Shown: positions 61,667 through 64,000 of the stretch, one piece after another | Layout: each line of letters begins with the position of its first letter | Numbering within the stretch: position 1 is the first letter of the stretch | From: JAFCUW01 sp049897565 | Lineage (GTDB): Bacteria > Pseudomonadota > Gammaproteobacteria > Burkholderiales > Burkholderiaceae_D | NCBI RefSeq assembly: GCF_049897565.1 | Contig: NZ_JAFCWM010000008.1 | Span: 124,001-188,000, forward strand | DNA length: 64,000 nt | Direction: 5' to 3' | Notes under the pieces: generated by a model | Database searches by the model: none | Told to the model about the DNA's origin: nothing | Seen by the model: the letters and a program-made list of their open reading frames with translations, nothing else | Made by a program: the position numbers and the translations under genes

Positions 61667-63178
61667 CTACTCCCTTTGCGCCGCCGCCAGGCGGTCCGCT
61701 TCGCGCGGCGTCTGGCCAGGCTCCACCGGCGTCGAAACTTCCTTTGGCGCTTTCGGTTTCTCTTCCGGCGCCCTGCCGGTGGAGCGGATCGAAATGACCC
61801 GGTTGAGCATGTCGAACCAGAACGGCGCGCCCAGCGTGGCGGCTAGCGCGGTAATGAACCAGCCGAGAAAGTGCTGCAGCACGCGATCGACACCGTCGGC
61901 CACGTTACGCGGAATCGCCTGCCCGTTCTTGACCTGGGTGGGCGTGGCGTCCCACACCCAGCCGATCGGCAAGCCGAGGTCCGCCAGCTTGTCCTGCACG
62001 GCCGAAAATTGTGCGGGCAAGCCCTGGCGCACGTCGAGTTGCACCGAGCCTTCGGCGGCGCCGGCGGCGTTGATTGTGGCGGTCGCCGTGGTATCGGAGA
62101 ACACAGTGGCGACGTTGAATTCAACCTGCCGGTCGCCGCGTTTGACCAGCATCGTGGCCGGCCGCAGCATGACGCCGGCGGTGTCGCTCGTCAGCTCGAC
62201 GGTGCCGGTGCTGGCCGCGGGAACGTCGAACGTCAGCACACCCTTGTAGTCGTCGCCGCTGGTGACGCGGTGCATGCCGGCGCCGCTGGCCGCGTTGGTG
62301 GCCGGCGTGCGCTCGGCAAACGCTTTGGCCTGCGCCACCAGCGATTCGCGCGCGCCCGGGTAGGTCTGCAAGTGCTTGACGATGAGGACGGCGTCGACGT
62401 TCATGCTGACCGCCGCGGTGACGGCCAGCGCGGCCACCATCCACTGCGCGCGCCGCTTGTACCAGCCGCTGATGCGGTCCATCGAATTGTTGAACCAGAT
62501 CTCGATGTTTTCCTTGAACTTTTCAACGTCGTTCTGGGCATCGTCGAACAGCGCCAGCAAGACCATGCGCATGCGTTCGTCGTGCAGGCCCTCGATCATT
62601 TGCCGCACGTAGCGGCTCTGCATGCTGTCGACCAGGTGCTGGATGTCGGCCTGCGCGTCGGCCACCGTGTAGGGCGCTTTGAGCCGCTCGCCCAGCGCCA
62701 TCAGGTCTCTGCTGATGGCGTCGGCCAGCTCGGCGTGCGAATGGGCGGTGATCAGCGCGCGCAGCCTCGGCAGCGACTCGGCCAGCTGCAGCCGGAGCGC
62801 CTCGACGCTGGTGCCGCCGTCGCCGGCGGTGGTGACCAGATCCTGCAGCGTACGCCGCACCTCCCGTACGCTGGCGGCGCTGTCGTGCAGCAGCGCCATC
62901 AACACGCTGGCGAACGGCCGCGAAGCGATGTACGACGGCCCGGCCGAGCGCGCCACATCGGCTGCCGGCGACTGGGCGGTGGAGCCGATCAGCGGATGGG
63001 CGTACAGGTCCTGCGCCCACTTCGATCCGAGCAGCCGTTCGATGCCCAGGCGCAGCCACTTGGCGCGCGAGTGCAGCGCGCCGGCGATCAGCTCGTTGGA
63101 AATCGTGACCAGCATGCTCACGAGCAGGAAGACGAAGATCAGGCCGATGATCGTGTCGAGGATTCCGGAACCAAACAT
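61667..63178 (-). CDS. Multi-domain membrane protein, unknown function
   Basis: 503 residues. One N-terminal span (ILDTIIGLIFVFLLVSMLVT, near residue 5-30) is followed by a long helical, largely soluble region with ERLLGSKWAQDLYAHPLIGS (about 45-230). A second span lies near 245-265 (MVAALAVTAAVSMNVDAVL), then a beta-rich insertion (about 310-385) and a last span (about 430-450). The tail is Pro/Glu-rich. GGGAGG lies 5 nt before the ATG at 63178. I do not recognise a named family. It is divergent from the second vgrG (63476), so a link to secretion or defence is possible but not shown. Confidence 0.8.
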   Translation of the reverse strand: MFGSGILDTIIGLIFVFLLVSMLVTISNELIAGALHSRAKWLRLGIERLLGSKWAQDLYAHPLIGSTAQSPAADVARSAGPSYIASRPFASVLMALLHDSAASVREVRRTLQDLVTTAGDGGTSVEALRLQLAESLPRLRALITAHSHAELADAISRDLMALGERLKAPYTVADAQADIQHLVDSMQSRYVRQMIEGLHDERMRMVLLALFDDAQNDVEKFKENIEIWFNNSMDRISGWYKRRAQWMVAALAVTAAVSMNVDAVLIVKHLQTYPGARESLVAQAKAFAERTPATNAASGAGMHRVTSGDDYKGVLTFDVPAASTGTVELTSDTAGVMLRPATMLVKRGDRQVEFNVATVFSDTTATATINAAGAAEGSVQLDVRQGLPAQFSAVQDKLADLGLPIGWVWDATPTQVKNGQAIPRNVADGVDRVLQHFLGWFITALAATLGAPFWFDMLNRVISIRSTGRAPEEKPKAPKEVSTPVEPGQTPREADRLAAAQRE

Positions 63179-63475
63179 AGAGCCTCCCAAGAGAAGACAA
63201 TCCGATTGCGTGCGCCCAAAGCCACGAATCCGATCCTACGCTTGAGCCTGGCAAGGTTCCTTTTTATCTGCCTGCTTCGCGAGAAAACGCAAAGGGTCGC
63301 CTCCTCAAATTACCCAACTGGATGATTGGCATGCAATCAAGGTGAGGCACTTCAGTGGATTGACTTTCATCAACGTCTCGCTACTGCCTGCACGCAACAA
63401 TGCCTGTTCGGCTCTGCGCCGAGAAAACGCAAGCTCACTCGCAAAGTTTTGCACGCACATCGGAGGAGCATCAAC
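63179..63475. other. Divergent intergenic region between membrane protein and second vgrG
   Basis: No coding frame here looks real; the frame at 63400-63786 is out of phase with vgrG. The sequence CGAGAAAACGCAA occurs twice, near 63280 and 63420, 140 bp apart. Both promoters should lie in this gap, but I cannot define their boxes. Confidence 0.5.
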
Positions 63476-64000
63476 GTGGTGCAGCTATTCCCGCGCTTCA
63501 CTCAGGAAACGCGCCTGATCCGTATCACCACACCGCTCGGCTTAGATACAGTGCTGGTCGAGTGCATTCGCGGCGACGAAAGCCTGAGTCGCGGCTATCG
63601 CTTCGAGGTGGTCGTATTGTCCACCGACGCCAGAATCCCGCTCAGGTCAATGATCGGTCAGCCGGCCCTGCTCGAACTGCTAACCGCCATGCCGGCCATG
63701 AAATGGCGCCCCATCCACGGCCACATCACCTCGGCACAGCTGACGGGTGCCGACGGCGGCTTCGCGCGCTACATGCTCATCATTGAACCGTGGTCGGCAT
63801 TCATGGCGTACGGCCGGGACAGCCGGATATTTCAGGACAAGACCATTTTCGACATTCTCGACGCCGTGTTCCAGGGCTGGCAGGGCTTGGGAAAACTGGG
63901 GCCGGCATGGCGCTACGATATTGCCGAACGCAGCGTCTATCCTGTCCGTTCACTCACTTGCCAATACCAGGAATCGAACCTGGCTTTCGCTGAGCGCCTG
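63476..64000 (+). CDS. vgrG: Second VgrG, 5' part, cut by window edge
   Basis: The frame from the GTG at 63476 is open to the last base, 175 codons. The encoded text (ETRLIRITTPLGLDTVLVEC, GDESLSRGYRFEVVVLSTDA, then ARYMLIIEPWSAFMAYGRDS, DKTIFDILDAVF and CQYQESNLAFAERL) is the gp27-like N-terminus of VgrG proteins. GGAGGAG lies 7 nt upstream of the GTG; the next codon is also GTG. ATG-only gene calls would miss it. It is a different protein from the vgrG at 20467. Effector and immunity genes are expected downstream outside the window. Confidence 0.92.
   Translation, partial: MVQLFPRFTQETRLIRITTPLGLDTVLVECIRGDESLSRGYRFEVVVLSTDARIPLRSMIGQPALLELLTAMPAMKWRPIHGHITSAQLTGADGGFARYMLIIEPWSAFMAYGRDSRIFQDKTIFDILDAVFQGWQGLGKLGPAWRYDIAERSVYPVRSLTCQYQESNLAFAERL

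Noticed and set aside
63400..63786. 128-codon frame at the right edge
   Set aside because: It is out of phase with the VgrG frame, which has the ribosome site and family motifs.

Overview
The window looks like chromosomal DNA of a high-G+C betaproteobacterium of the Oxalobacteraceae (Massilia/Telluria/Duganella/Janthinobacterium-like). The evidence is the codon bias, the betaproteobacterial lipA-lipB-ybeD and rsmI/lppC-yraN-diaA-dolP gene orders, a PEP-CTERM-like protein, type VI secretion genes, and many cell-envelope and peptidoglycan genes. This assignment is by recognition of proteins and synteny, not by a search. Most long reading frames opposite real genes are antisense shadows and are omitted.

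1-17 kb is dominated by peptidoglycan turnover. It holds a peptide-binding protein (partial), an SpmA-SpmB fusion, DacB and a TacA/TacT-like toxin-antitoxin pair. Next comes a minus-strand block: GntR regulator, murQ, MFS permease, nagX-like acyltransferase, digH-like glycosidase lipoprotein, BadF-type amino-sugar kinase, amiD-like amidase, lysR and vanX-like D-Ala-D-Ala dipeptidase. A divergent penicillin-binding-type serine hydrolase and a DadA-like D-amino acid dehydrogenase follow. Together these could strip stem peptides, cut denuded glycan, import and phosphorylate the amino sugars, convert MurNAc-6-P to GlcNAc-6-P, and oxidise D-alanine.

17.1-23.1 kb is a less GC-rich type VI secretion cargo island: vgrG, Tle-type lipase effector, Tli4-type immunity lipoprotein and PAAR, all on the minus strand. 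The 5' part of a second vgrG, with a GTG start, begins at 63476 and runs off the right edge.

23.2-34.5 kb is a leucine/isovalerate degradation operon (liuB, liuC, liuD, ghrA-like, liuE) with bioA-bioF-bioD-bioB inserted between the two subunits of the biotin-dependent methylcrotonyl-CoA carboxylase. A perfect palindrome resembling a LiuR-type operator lies inside the ychJ-family gene just upstream.

34.5-64 kb is mixed housekeeping and accessory DNA: tRNA-Pro(UGG), the rsmI/lppC-yraN-diaA-dolP block, a TlpA-like thioredoxin, a decayed argO/argP pair, a periplasmic truncated haemoglobin, a SUV3-like helicase, a chemoreceptor, lipA-lipB-ybeD, a FecR-like proline-rich protein, a LysE exporter, HU, an orphan BrnA-like antitoxin, a TonB-dependent receptor, a Tat-exported alpha/beta hydrolase and an unusual multi-domain membrane protein. 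Five loci carry related palindromic repeats built around GGGGTCAG.
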